Both the position numbers and the translations under genes were made by a program. The notes beneath the pieces are model-generated. The model made no database searches. It was not told the DNA's origin and saw only the letters and a program-made list of their open reading frames with translations. From positions 1 to 38,556 of IMG/VR virus record IMGVR_UViG_3300037119_001989: a stretch of 38,556 bases of DNA; one strand, written 5' to 3'. Positions within the stretch are counted from its first letter, which is position 1. Every line of letters begins with the position of its first letter. The stretch is from a virus. Below are positions 19,355 through 26,441 of the stretch, piece after piece.

Positions 19355-19944
19355 GCGGCCCGGTTCTCACCCCCCATGGCGTGATGATGGGCATCCGCTG
19401 TGGGGGTGCGGTGAAACGCTGGCACGCGCACCCCGTCCATATGCAGCAGACGGTCGCGTCCCATTCGTGGGGCGTGGCCATGGTGATGAAGGCCATCTGC
19501 ATGCCGGACAAGCTGAGCGTCCCCCTGCTCCTGGCCGCGCTGGAGCACGACGTCGCCGAGGGGTATACGGGCGACATCCCGTATCAGGCGAAGAGGACCT
19601 TCCCCGACCTGAAGGCAGCGTCGCTCGCGGCCGAGGACAGCATCAACCGTGAGCTCGGCGTGATGGGTGCCACACTCACGGACTACGAGCAGCTCATGCT
19701 CAAGCTGTGTGACATGCTTGAGCTGATGTGGTTCGCGCTCGAGGAACGCAAGCTGGGCAACCGCAACATGGGCAACGTCGTGCCCCTGGGGACGGAAGCC
19801 GTTCGCCACCTGCTGATGCAAGCTAGCGAACTGCGGACTGTACACGATACATGCACGTATCGTATATTCGACGAGTCCGAGACCAAAGCTGCCGAAGACA
19901 TGCTCACCACCATTCTGAAGGACTATGCAAATGCAACAGGCTAA
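19351..19944 (+). CDS. HD-domain nucleotide phosphohydrolase (YfbR-like)
   Basis: 197 residues from a GTG at 19351 that overlaps the synthase stop. Metal ligands are visible as His38 (SHSWGVAM), His66-Asp67 (EHDVAEG) and Asp121 (LCDMLEL), the layout of 5'-deoxynucleotidases of the YfbR group that remove phosphate from dNMPs. Right behind a dUMP-modifying synthase, it could deplete dTMP or other competing nucleotides so that the modified one is used, as several modified-DNA phages do. It may also simply recycle host nucleotides. The substrate is not readable from the sequence. Confidence 0.75.
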   Translation: MSGPVLTPHGVMMGIRCGGAVKRWHAHPVHMQQTVASHSWGVAMVMKAICMPDKLSVPLLLAALEHDVAEGYTGDIPYQAKRTFPDLKAASLAAEDSINRELGVMGATLTDYEQLMLKLCDMLELMWFALEERKLGNRNMGNVVPLGTEAVRHLLMQASELRTVHDTCTYRIFDESETKAAEDMLTTILKDYANATG

Positions 19945-20449
19945 TGATTCTCAGGTCGGCGGAAGCCACTACCAAGCGAAGGACGGCTTCCAGCACTGGG
20001 ATCTCATGATCCTGCTGAACATGCCGTACACCATCGGGTGCGCGACGAAGTACCTGTACCGCTGGCGCGACAAGAACGGCATCGAGGACCTGAAGAAGGC
20101 CAAGCACTACCTCGAGAAGACGCTGGAGATGTACTCCACGATCAATGCGTGGCAGGGCAGCCGGCCGCTGCCGATCGCAGATGGCCACATCCCGTCCACG
20201 GTGGGTGCGGTGGAGCGCATGCTGTGCATGATGGCCCTGAATGCCTTCAACCCGCACCTCGTGGTGATCAACGGGCTGCCGGCCACCAGCGGGGAGCAGG
20301 TCCTCACGGAGGCCATCGCGGTCCTCGGCATGTACATCACGCAGGAGCAGGGAAATGACGTCTATGCGCCAGCGGCTCGTGCAGCGTTTGCGGCAGCGCA
20401 CCCGGACGCCAGTGACCAGCCGAAGGCCAGTGAGCTCCACCCCGGTTGA
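19925..20449 (+). CDS. DUF3310 protein with C-terminal extension
   Basis: 174 residues. The N-terminal 75 (VGGSHYQAKDGFQHWD, TIGCATKYLYRWRDKNGIED, LKKAKHYLEK) are the DUF3310 signature of phage proteins near nucleotide-metabolism genes. The function of DUF3310 is not firmly known. The remaining 90 residues are a helical extension (LCMMALNAFNPHLVVINGLP). The start overlaps the HD gene by 20 nt; ATG 19925 or 19931 are both possible. Probably part of the nucleotide-supply operon. Confidence 0.75.
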   Translation: MQMQQANDSQVGGSHYQAKDGFQHWDLMILLNMPYTIGCATKYLYRWRDKNGIEDLKKAKHYLEKTLEMYSTINAWQGSRPLPIADGHIPSTVGAVERMLCMMALNAFNPHLVVINGLPATSGEQVLTEAIAVLGMYITQEQGNDVYAPAARAAFAAAHPDASDQPKASELHPG

Positions 20450-20702
20450 TCAGACCGGATGGGTGCTTACACCGGAGATGGGCCTTCTTCCAGTCGGGAC
20501 GCTGGTGCGGTTGCGCTGGCGTCCCGGTGTTGTGATGGTGGTGGCGGACTGGTGTAAGCAAGACTCGTGGAATGTGCCGCTGTGCTTCCGCCGCAGGCAG
20601 GATGGAACAGGTGGAGTTATCGCAGCGAGACCAAGCATTCATCAGGTTAGGCTCGTTTCAAGAATAACCCTTGCGGTCTTGAAACGGCGAGCTATCACAT
20701 AG
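20430..20702 (+). CDS. Hypothetical small protein
   Basis: 90 residues from a GTG at 20430, preceded by GAAGG. A longer reading to 20355 would lie inside DUF3310 in a low-complexity frame. The product is beta-rich (MGLLPVGTLVRLRWRPGVVM, then VVADWCKQDSWNVPLCFRRR), like a small SH3-type barrel. Its 3' end contains the promoter boxes of leader P5, and the stop lies just past the -10 box. Function unknown. Confidence 0.5.
   Translation: MSSTPVDQTGWVLTPEMGLLPVGTLVRLRWRPGVVMVVADWCKQDSWNVPLCFRRRQDGTGGVIAARPSIHQVRLVSRITLAVLKRRAIT
20651..20692 (+). repeat. Inverted repeat enclosing the -35 box of P5
   Basis: GCTC-GTTTCAAGA (20651-20663) pairs with TCTTGAAAC-GGC-GAGC (20677-20692): 9 perfect pairs plus 4 after a GGC bulge. 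TTGCGG (20671-20676) sits at the loop edge and TATCAC directly follows the 3' arm. It may terminate upstream transcription or act as an operator. Confidence 0.4.
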
Positions 20703-20732
20703 CCATACCAGCCGGTGCAAGACACCAAGGAG
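20671..20732 (+). promoter_or_regulatory. Leader element P5
   Basis: TTGCGG (20671-20676), 16 bp, TATCAC (20693-20698), GGTG-CAAGA-CACC (20714-20726), AAGGAG (20727-20732), then GTG 20739. From the -10 box to the first hairpin arm it is identical to P3. Confidence 0.72.
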
Positions 20733-20738
20733 CTAGTC

Positions 20739-21014
20739 GTGAACAAGAACGAAATCGCCACCAAGATCCTCATCGAGCTCATGCTGGACATGGGCGTCTC
20801 GTACGACGAGAAGGTCGAGATGGAGAAGAAGTTCTTGGCCCGGGTGGAGAAGGCCATCACTCCCGCGGTCGACGCGGGGTGGCAGCCCACTGACGAGGAA
20901 ATAAGCACCATCACGTCTGGCATGGAAGAAGATGCAGCCGCAGCGGCCAAGGCTATACCGGCCAATGCTGGCAAGAAACTGGCCAAGCTGCTGGACACCA
21001 TTTTCGAAAGCTAA
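20739..21014 (+). CDS. Hypothetical acidic helical protein behind leader P5
   Basis: 91 residues from a GTG at 20739 set by AAGGAG of leader P5. It is helical throughout (NKNEIATKILIELMLDMGVS, EKVEMEKKFLARVEKAITPA, then EEDAAAAAKAIPANAGKKLA). No motif recognised. The next leader (P6) begins 8 nt after the stop, so this gene is probably expressed as a single unit. Confidence 0.6.
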   Translation: MNKNEIATKILIELMLDMGVSYDEKVEMEKKFLARVEKAITPAVDAGWQPTDEEISTITSGMEEDAAAAAKAIPANAGKKLAKLLDTIFES

Positions 21015-21021
21015 ATAGGGC

Positions 21022-21089
21022 TTGCGCCCGTAGCTGGGCAAGCTATCGTGTCCGTACAACCTAGCCGGGGCGCATCGACCCCATGGAGC
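21022..21089 (+). promoter_or_regulatory. Leader element P6
   Basis: TTGCGC (21022-21027), 16 bp, TATCGT (21044-21049), GGGG-N8-CCCC (21067-21082), GGAG from 21085, then ATG 21094. It is the most diverged copy: the -10 dyad is lost, but box spacing and the hairpin beside the ribosome binding site are kept. Confidence 0.6.
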
Positions 21090-21093
21090 TAAA

Positions 21094-21291
21094 ATGGTCC
21101 TCGACATCGCCGCCCACCCGCTCGCCAAGTACATCTCCAGCTTTCCCGCTGGTACCAAGCTGACTGCCACCCAGATGGCGGCTCAGATCCAGGGCGGGAA
21201 GGTCAATCGCAACCTCCAGCTGGAGCTGCGTTGCCTCGTCCTCCACAAGCTCATCAAACTCACCGGCGTCGCCACCTACGAGGTTCTCTAA
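21094..21291 (+). CDS. Small winged-helix-like protein
   Basis: 65 residues from ATG 21094 with GGAGCT upstream. The pattern FPAGTKLTATQMAAQI, then NLQLELRCLVLHKLIKLTG resembles a compact winged-helix (threshold residues, a helix-turn-helix, then a long helix), so DNA binding is plausible. The stop overlaps the next ATG by one base. It could be a small regulator, but the fold assignment is weak. Confidence 0.55.
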   Translation: MVLDIAAHPLAKYISSFPAGTKLTATQMAAQIQGGKVNRNLQLELRCLVLHKLIKLTGVATYEVL

Positions 21292-21638
21292 TGCTTACCG
21301 TCTGCACCGACGTCTCCGAGTTCGACCTGCTCGGCCATCGCGCCATCAACCCCCCGCCCGGTGGTGCTTCCATGCACCTGCGCACCGTGGCCGCGAGCTT
21401 CGGCCTGGAGGACCAATCGACCGGCCTGCTCATGCGCTGGTACGACAAGGAGCTGAACAGCTGGTGCGTTGGCTACTGCGGCGAGTCCGGCGATACCTAC
21501 TTCACGACCTACATCGATGGCCCGCGCGCCCATGACGCATTCCTGGGGGCGTGTCGTCTCATGCTCAGCGCGTGCTTCATGTCGGAAGTGAACTTCACCG
21601 AGTTCATCACGACAGCCTACCGCATGGAGCTCCTGTGA
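21291..21638 (+). CDS. Hypothetical protein
   Basis: 115 residues, TAATG junction with the previous gene. Mixed sequence with an aromatic middle (GLLMRWYDKELNSWCVGYCG) and several Cys (positions about 5, 58, 62, 87, 94). The C-terminal half is helical (AHDAFLGACRLMLSACFMSE). No known family. Confidence 0.55.
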   Translation: MLTVCTDVSEFDLLGHRAINPPPGGASMHLRTVAASFGLEDQSTGLLMRWYDKELNSWCVGYCGESGDTYFTTYIDGPRAHDAFLGACRLMLSACFMSEVNFTEFITTAYRMELL

Positions 21639-22246
21639 ATGTCTTCGTCCTGGACACCGATCCGTACAAGGCGGCGGAGTACCACTGCGACGTCCACATC
21701 AACAAGATGCTCCTGGAGACTGCGCAGCTGCTGAGCTCCGTCATCCATGCCGTGGACCCAGGTGGCATCCGCTCCGAGTACGACGACAGCGTCGGCAGGC
21801 TGCGCCCTTGGTGGATGGGGGCCAACATCTACGGTCCAGCCATGGACAAGGGCTGCGCCGATGTGTGGTTCCTGTGGGCGAAGGCGTCACGGGGGAACAT
21901 GGAGTGGCTCCTGTCCCTGGCCGACGGTCTCAACACGCAGATGGAGCTACGCTGGCGCCACCCCGGCTACGCTCCGCACTCAGTGTGCCTGCACATCCGC
22001 CGCAACCTGGGCAGTCTCTGGCTGAAGGACTGGCCCACGTCCATGACGCCGTTCCCCTTGCGGCTGCCGCCGAAGATCGTGAATCTCGAGCTCGACCCCG
22101 TCACGTCCTACCGACTCCATTACGCAAGCGACAAGAGAAACATTGCGGAATGGAAAAAGGTCGGTAAGAACCCTCCATGGTGGGAAGCATCCTGCTCTTC
22201 CGCCGAAGCCCTGTCCCTCACCCGTTCCAAAGGAACACCCCCGTGA
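21635..22246 (+). CDS. Conserved phage protein with HCD-x-H motif
   Basis: 203 residues from a GTG at 21635 overlapping the upstream stop; GGAGC precedes it. The opening MNVFVLDTDPYKAAEYHCDV, HINKMLLETAQLLSSV is a signature I recognise from many tailed phages (V-L-D-x-D-P, then H-C-D-x-H-x(3)-M-x-x-E-x-A-Q-L-L). The end has the family's Y-x(4)-K-x(3)-A-x-WKK and PPWW elements. To my knowledge its function is not established. The invariant His, Asp and Glu suggest an enzyme. Its position after the modification and nucleotide genes makes it a candidate partner of that pathway, by inference only. Confidence 0.6.
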   Translation: MNVFVLDTDPYKAAEYHCDVHINKMLLETAQLLSSVIHAVDPGGIRSEYDDSVGRLRPWWMGANIYGPAMDKGCADVWFLWAKASRGNMEWLLSLADGLNTQMELRWRHPGYAPHSVCLHIRRNLGSLWLKDWPTSMTPFPLRLPPKIVNLELDPVTSYRLHYASDKRNIAEWKKVGKNPPWWEASCSSAEALSLTRSKGTPP

Positions 22247-22803
22247 AGATCGCGTTCATCACCGCTCCTGTCTCCGATACCCACTGCACCGTCGCCCTCG
22301 TGAAGGCCATCAAGGAGCACGATCCGATCAGCATCGTCTTCGAGTGGCTGAAGGTCAACGGGGCATGGGTCCTGTCCGACTGGCGCGCGGCCGGTGCCGT
22401 CGCCCACGTCAAGCTCGCCTCGAACCTCATGTACCACGTCGACAAGTTCCTGGCCAGCGGCAAGAACCTCGCCGACACCCCCGAGAAGCTGATGCTGGCG
22501 CTCGAGAAGGCTGGCTACGAGCAGATCGTCGTCGTGGCCGGCACCCAGGTCTCCACCGCCGAGGTGCAGGGCACCAAGGAGCAGTGGAAGCCGGTGGAGT
22601 TCGATGGCGTGCTGGTCAGCGCCACCGACGAGGCCGATGCCAAGTCGACCATCCGTGGCCGCATGCTGAAGATCCTCAAGGACGAGCCGGAGCGTGCCGC
22701 CGCGGTGGGTGCGTGGTTCGCCCAGGCGCAGCCGATCGCCAAGGTGTCCGGGGCCGCCCTGGTCGAGTTCACCCATCAGCGCGACTACCACCTGGGCCGC
22801 TGA
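22243..22803 (+). CDS. Hypothetical alpha/beta protein
   Basis: 186 residues from a GTG at 22243 (GTGA overlap) with AAGGA upstream. The first strand (KIAFITAPVSDTHCTVALVK) and a second strand (YEQIVVVAGTQVS) look like a Rossmann-like alpha/beta fold. The C-terminal part is helical (RMLKILKDEPERAAAVGAWF). No catalytic signature recognised. It could be a nucleotide-handling enzyme, but I cannot assign it. Confidence 0.55.
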   Translation: MKIAFITAPVSDTHCTVALVKAIKEHDPISIVFEWLKVNGAWVLSDWRAAGAVAHVKLASNLMYHVDKFLASGKNLADTPEKLMLALEKAGYEQIVVVAGTQVSTAEVQGTKEQWKPVEFDGVLVSATDEADAKSTIRGRMLKILKDEPERAAAVGAWFAQAQPIAKVSGAALVEFTHQRDYHLGR

Positions 22804-23096
22804 TGAGACTCGCCGCACGCATCCGCAAGGGAATGTCGCTGCTGCGTGCGGCGATGACCACTGGTCCCGCTGACCAGCGGGTGGCCACCTGCCTCCGGAT
22901 ATATCCGGGGGCTACAATCCCGGAGATCATAGCTGCGACTGAGATGCCAGAAATGAAGGTGTACTTCGCTTGTCATTCGATGTATCTCGAAGGCAAAGTC
23001 CGGGCAGAGACCGTAAACAACGTTTTCAGGCAGTACCTCAAATGGCCATCCTCTTCTGGACGACGCTCGCGCTGTGGGCTGTTACCAGCTTCATAA
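22803..23096 (+). CDS. Small winged-helix DNA-binding candidate
   Basis: 97 residues, TGATG junction with the previous gene. Residues about 25-65 (DQRVATCLRIYPGATIPEII, TEMPEMKVYFACHSMYLEGK) follow the winged-helix pattern with a recognition helix before Y-L-E-G-K. The N-terminus is basic. The last 20 residues (SSSGRRSRCGLLPAS) overlap the next gene by 55 nt and may be non-functional. A regulator role is possible. Confidence 0.5.
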   Translation: MRLAARIRKGMSLLRAAMTTGPADQRVATCLRIYPGATIPEIIAATEMPEMKVYFACHSMYLEGKVRAETVNNVFRQYLKWPSSSGRRSRCGLLPAS

Positions 23097-23362
23097 CGAA
23101 ACGTCTGCACAAGAAGCACATCGCAGCCATATGGGCAGTCAATGAAGTGATGAGACAGGCGAGCGCAGTGGTCATGTCCATTCACATGCAAGAGGTGTCC
23201 GCTGCCGCTGGCAAGAGCAAGCAGTTCAAGAAGTACGTCCACGACAGATTGGACAAGTTCGGCGTGCCCGAAGACCCGTTCCCCGAGCAGACCAAGGCCA
23301 CGGGGTGCCACATCGAAGGCCGGCTGACGTGGCTGTTCAACCGGGTGCCAAATGAAAACTGA
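23042..23362 (+). CDS. Single-pass membrane protein
   Basis: 106 residues from ATG 23042. An N-terminal membrane anchor (AILFWTTLALWAVTSFI) is followed by a basic helical cytoplasmic or periplasmic domain (TKRLHKKHIAAIWAVNEVMR, then SKQFKKYVHDRLDKFGV). Anchor plus helical domain recalls Rz-type inner-membrane spanins, but length and context do not settle it. It overlaps the preceding gene by 55 nt and the next by 11 nt. Confidence 0.5.
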   Translation: MAILFWTTLALWAVTSFITKRLHKKHIAAIWAVNEVMRQASAVVMSIHMQEVSAAAGKSKQFKKYVHDRLDKFGVPEDPFPEQTKATGCHIEGRLTWLFNRVPNEN

Positions 23363-23540
23363 CACCATCGCCCTGGTCGTGCTGCTGGCCTGCATCGCCA
23401 TGGTCGCGTTCATTCTCACCTGGGACAGCTGGAACATGATCGCGCTCGGCCGCAAGAACGAGGCCTGCATGGATGGTTTCATAGTCATCTTGCTATGGGC
23501 TATCTTCTCAGGACTTATGACTTTCCTCAGAAAGAAATAG
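23352..23540 (+). CDS. Two-pass membrane protein
   Basis: 62 residues. Two hydrophobic segments (about 5-24, TIALVVLLACIAMVAFILTW, and 42-58, DGFIVILLWAIFSGLMTF) are joined by a charged loop (ALGRKNEACM), with a basic tail (LRKK). Small size, two helices and neighbouring lipoprotein and membrane genes fit a class II holin, but no endolysin is beside it. Function unproven. Confidence 0.5.
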   Translation: MKTDTIALVVLLACIAMVAFILTWDSWNMIALGRKNEACMDGFIVILLWAIFSGLMTFLRKK

Positions 23541-23551
23541 CTTTCTCACGA

Positions 23552-23566
23552 GAGTCTGATAGACTC
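23552..23566 (+). promoter_or_regulatory. Leader hairpin before the lipoprotein gene
   Basis: GAGTCT-GAT-AGACTC is a perfect 6-bp stem ahead of the AAGG ribosome binding site and ATG 23585, the same hairpin-before-RBS arrangement seen in the leader elements. No matching promoter boxes are seen. Confidence 0.35.
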
Positions 23567-23584
23567 CGGGTAAGGAAACCAACC

Positions 23585-23959
23585 ATGCGCTACTTCATCC
23601 TCGCCGTCATCGCCCTCACTCTCTGCGGATGCTCGCACGGGGGCAGCAATCCCCCGCCGACCTTCTCCACCAACTTCGACAATCTCGTGATCGAACCCAT
23701 CACGACCGCAGTGGTCACGCAGGACGCCACCTCGATCACCATCGTGGTGACCAACGTCAGCGACGCGCCGGTCACGGTCAGCATCGGCACCCAGGAGGCC
23801 GATGACCCGGCTGACTTCCACACGTGGCACACCGCTGCCCTCACCAGCTACACCATCGCCCCAGGGGCCAGCATCACGCACACCGCGACGGTCGTCGGGT
23901 GGGCGCGGGCCATCACCCCCTTCCTCGGAACGTTCACCTTCTTCGGAGTTTCAGCATGA
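23585..23959 (+). CDS. Lipoprotein with Ig-like domain
   Basis: 124 residues with AAGG before ATG 23585. The signal peptide MRYFILAVIALTLCGC carries a lipobox (LCGC), and the mature protein starts at Cys. The rest is Thr/Val-rich with alternating strands (ATSITIVVTNVSDAPVTVSI, then ASITHTATVVGWARAITPF), typical of an Ig-like or beta-sandwich domain. An outer-membrane or periplasm-facing role such as superinfection exclusion is plausible but unproven. ATGA overlap with the next gene. Confidence 0.6.
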   Translation: MRYFILAVIALTLCGCSHGGSNPPPTFSTNFDNLVIEPITTAVVTQDATSITIVVTNVSDAPVTVSIGTQEADDPADFHTWHTAALTSYTIAPGASITHTATVVGWARAITPFLGTFTFFGVSA

Positions 23960-24381
23960 GCCTTCTCGCCGCCTTCAACGGTTTCCTTGCCCCGTACCCC
24001 CTGCGCAGGCTCGAGATCGAGGAAGTCAAATTCCTCACGCAGCTGATGTTCAGCTCTGACCTCGCAGGGTTGCACACCGCGCTCTTACGTCAGTCGGGGT
24101 ATGCGATCATCCATTCGCGCATGCCGGAAGGCACTGCCGACACCCAGGCGATCGCGTTCATGGCGCAGGTGTGCTCGTCGCCGGGCCACTGTGTGATGGC
24201 CGCCTTCACGCTGTTCCGCATCAGCAGGAAGCTCGGCGGCAAGCTGGTCACCCTGCGGGACCTCACCAACGGCCCGTTCGCGAATGGTGTGCCTGACGTC
24301 GATGCGCCCGCGTGGCGCGATCTATGGGAAGCCCAGAAGGACGGTGGGGCCAACCTGCTGGATACCACCGCCTGGGTGTAA
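23956..24381 (+). CDS. Hypothetical protein, last rightward gene
   Basis: 141 residues. A helical first half (LRRLEIEEVKFLTQLMFSSD, then GLHTALLRQSGYAIIHSRMP) is followed by a mixed second half with GHCVMAAFTLFRIS and DAPAWRDLWEAQKD. No catalytic motif of known endolysins (muramidase, amidase, peptidase) is found. Two terminator hairpins follow immediately, so it closes the rightward operon. Confidence 0.55.
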   Translation: MSLLAAFNGFLAPYPLRRLEIEEVKFLTQLMFSSDLAGLHTALLRQSGYAIIHSRMPEGTADTQAIAFMAQVCSSPGHCVMAAFTLFRISRKLGGKLVTLRDLTNGPFANGVPDVDAPAWRDLWEAQKDGGANLLDTTAWV

Positions 24382-24387
24382 AAGAAA

Positions 24388-24411
24388 AACCCTGAGCTTT
24401 CGCCCAGGGTT
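24388..24411 (-). terminator. Terminator for leftward transcription
   Basis: AACCCTG (24388-24394) and CAGGGTT (24405-24411) form a 7-bp stem. On the minus strand the stem runs directly into TTTTTCTTTT, so it should end the late, leftward transcripts after the gene at 24440. Confidence 0.7.
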
Positions 24412-24416
24412 CCTCC

Positions 24417-24454
24417 GCCGACCTAGCGCCATGCCAGGACTAGGTCGGCTTTTT
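24417..24454 (+). terminator. Terminator for rightward transcription
   Basis: GCCGACCTAG (24417-24426) and CTAGGTCGGC (24440-24449) form a perfect 10-bp stem followed by TTTTT. It ends the rightward operon. Its 3' arm also encodes the last codons and stop of the leftward gene at 24440. Confidence 0.8.
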
Positions 24455-24967
24455 CATCTCTTCGAGTGACTGGTTCACGATGGTGAGCGCCAGCGCGGGC
24501 CACCTATCCCCGAGCTTCGCCTTCAGGTCTCCGACGGTCATATTGTTGCTGACCTCGTTCAGCACGTTGAACATCGTGGTTCCGGCCTGCGCCCATGCCA
24601 GTTGCTGTCGCTCCGCCTCCTGCACATGCGCGGGAGTTATCGCCTTCTTCAGCACCGTCACGCCGGCCTGGAGGATGTTGCTCGCCGCGTTGGCCTGCGG
24701 AGCGAAGCGGCCCACCACGCCGAGCACCACGCCGAGCACGGTCAGGGCAGCGAGGCCCGTGCCGACCCAATCGATGGGCTTCGGTGCCTGGGCTTCCGTG
24801 GCCTGCGCCTGCTTCATGCCGGCGTCGAACGCCTTCTGCTGGTCAGCGCTCCAGGCGGCGGGGGTAGCAGCGGACACCGCAGACGGGCGCGCGTCGTCTG
24901 CGGTGAACATGGGGACGGCGAAGATCGCCATGAGGAGGATGATACCTCCGATGATGTGACTTTTCAC
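24440..24967 (-). CDS. Membrane protein, possible holin
   Basis: 175 residues. An N-terminal hydrophobic segment (IIGGIILLMAIFAVPMF) that could be a signal or anchor is followed by an Ala/Gln-rich linker, a strong membrane segment (about 67-86, WVGTGLAALTVLGVVLGVV) and a long polar helical C-terminus. It sits downstream of a small lipoprotein, which would suit a holin and spanin pair at the end of the late operon. No defined holin family is recognised. Its last codons form part of the rightward terminator. Confidence 0.5.
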   Translation of the reverse strand: MKSHIIGGIILLMAIFAVPMFTADDARPSAVSAATPAAWSADQQKAFDAGMKQAQATEAQAPKPIDWVGTGLAALTVLGVVLGVVGRFAPQANAASNILQAGVTVLKKAITPAHVQEAERQQLAWAQAGTTMFNVLNEVSNNMTVGDLKAKLGDRWPALALTIVNQSLEEMKKPT

Positions 24968-25179
24968 TTGTGTTCCTCTCCGGGTTCGTACTTGAACCCT
25001 TCAGCATGGATGATGGCCATTGCATTGGCCTTGATGACGTCGCCGGTATGCGCGCCGGCCTCCTGCGCGACCTGGGCATCGTAGATGGTGGCTGCACTGT
25101 TGGCCACCTGCTGCGCACGCTCGTCGCCCGAGCAGCCGGTCAGGAGCAGGAGTGGAAGAAGGTACTTCATGGTTCTCAC
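24964..25179 (-). CDS. Small lipoprotein, possible o-spanin
   Basis: 71 residues from a GTG overlapping the upstream stop (68 from the ATG at 25170, which gives the cleaner signal peptide MKYLLPLLLLTGC). The LTGC lipobox predicts lipidation at Cys. The mature part is only about 54 residues, helical and charged (AQQVANSAATIYDAQVAQEA). Small outer-membrane lipoproteins beside a membrane protein at the end of the late genes are typical of outer spanins. That assignment rests on size and context. Confidence 0.5.
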   Translation of the reverse strand: MRTMKYLLPLLLLTGCSGDERAQQVANSAATIYDAQVAQEAGAHTGDVIKANAMAIIHAEGFKYEPGEEHK

Positions 25180-26441
25180 TTGATGTAGGAGGAAGCGACG
25201 ATCGCAGCCACTTCGGCGTCGGACGCAGCGCGGGCGAGGATTCCAATGGCGACGTTGCCATCAAAATACCGATCTAACGCTGACCGATTCCCAATAATCA
25301 CCGGAGTCGCCGCAGCAAACGGCAGCGTCGGGGCGGCACTGGAGACGGTCACTCCGTCCACGGTGATGCGGTTGGAGGTGGCGTCGAAGCGTTGGGTGAC
25401 GATCTTTTGCTGGCCGGCGATGGCAGGTTTGGCCGCAGAGGTGGTGCCATTGGGAGCGACCAGTGCGTCGGTGCGGATACAGGCGTATTCACCAGCGCCA
25501 GAGCCCTGGTAGAGCAGGTATCCGGTGCTCGGCGTGGCATCGTATAGACGCGGCGTCGGGGTGTTGATTAGGCCAGCCCACCCATACGGCAGCCCCCACG
25601 CGAACACCGTCCCAGCCGCCAAGTCCAGCGACTGAGCCCACGACAGCCGGTTGGCCACGCGCGACACCACGCCGCCGTCCCAGTTGTGCGGGGGCGTGGC
25701 GTACCCGCCGTCCTCGGTCTTGTAGCCAGAGAGGATTAGGCTGCTGACGCCGTCGCCAGTGTAGGTCGCTGTAGCGCCGGACACCATGCGACAACGCATG
25801 CGCACATTGCCGCCCCAGGCCGGAGAGTTGCCAGTGACCTGACACAGATACCAGCCATCCCCGAGGCTTCGGATGGAGGAGCGTACGAAAACGCCGTTTC
25901 CAACCGACGCCTGTATGACTGTGGTGCCTGCCGTCAGATCGAAGCGCGCACCGAAGGTATTCACGTCGCTGCGGTCAACGTCCAGCAGCAGGTTGCGCGT
26001 TCCGACTCCGCGCTTGACCAGAACCGAAGCGCAGTAGTCTATACCATCGGTAAGCGCCACGGCTGCACAGAAGGCGAAATGGCCTGTGTTGACGGCAGCG
26101 TTTTCGACGATGGTGCGTTCGGTTGGCCAGCGCTCGCCCGCAGCAGCCACGTTCGATGTTAGGCCGAACGTGCTTGAGACGGCAATCATCATTGACGAGC
26201 TCGCACGATACGCGGACAGCGCAGCCCCGGGTATGGCTACGCCACCTATGATCAGGTCGCGGCCCCATGCGGTGTTTGCGGGGACAGCTGCGCCAGTCTC
26301 GGAGTTCACCGTGGCGTCAGACGTCACGGTCAGGGCGCCGTCGCGGGTGGCGATCAGCATCTCCGACCGCAGCGACGCGACGAGTGCGGGGTCGTAGCTC
26401 AGGCCACCGCCGGAATTCCACAGTCCAAGGCCGATCTTCAT
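25176..26441 (-). CDS. Tail-associated carbohydrate-binding or receptor-binding protein
   Basis: 421 residues. The centre (about 130-240: IDYCASVLVKRGVGTRNLLL, SIRSLGDGWYLCQVTGNSPA, DGVSSLILSGYKTEDGGYAT) follows the pattern of the beta-sandwich carbohydrate-binding module found in phage tail fibres and head spikes. The C-terminal part (VTQRFDATSNRITVDGVTV, PVIIGNRSALDRYFDGNVAI) is LamG/concanavalin-like. Two such modules downstream of the tail hub point to host-surface binding. The short opening KIGLGLWNSGGG may attach it to the tail. Confidence 0.6.
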   Translation of the reverse strand: MKIGLGLWNSGGGLSYDPALVASLRSEMLIATRDGALTVTSDATVNSETGAAVPANTAWGRDLIIGGVAIPGAALSAYRASSSMMIAVSSTFGLTSNVAAAGERWPTERTIVENAAVNTGHFAFCAAVALTDGIDYCASVLVKRGVGTRNLLLDVDRSDVNTFGARFDLTAGTTVIQASVGNGVFVRSSIRSLGDGWYLCQVTGNSPAWGGNVRMRCRMVSGATATYTGDGVSSLILSGYKTEDGGYATPPHNWDGGVVSRVANRLSWAQSLDLAAGTVFAWGLPYGWAGLINTPTPRLYDATPSTGYLLYQGSGAGEYACIRTDALVAPNGTTSAAKPAIAGQQKIVTQRFDATSNRITVDGVTVSSAAPTLPFAAATPVIIGNRSALDRYFDGNVAIGILARAASDAEVAAIVASSYIK

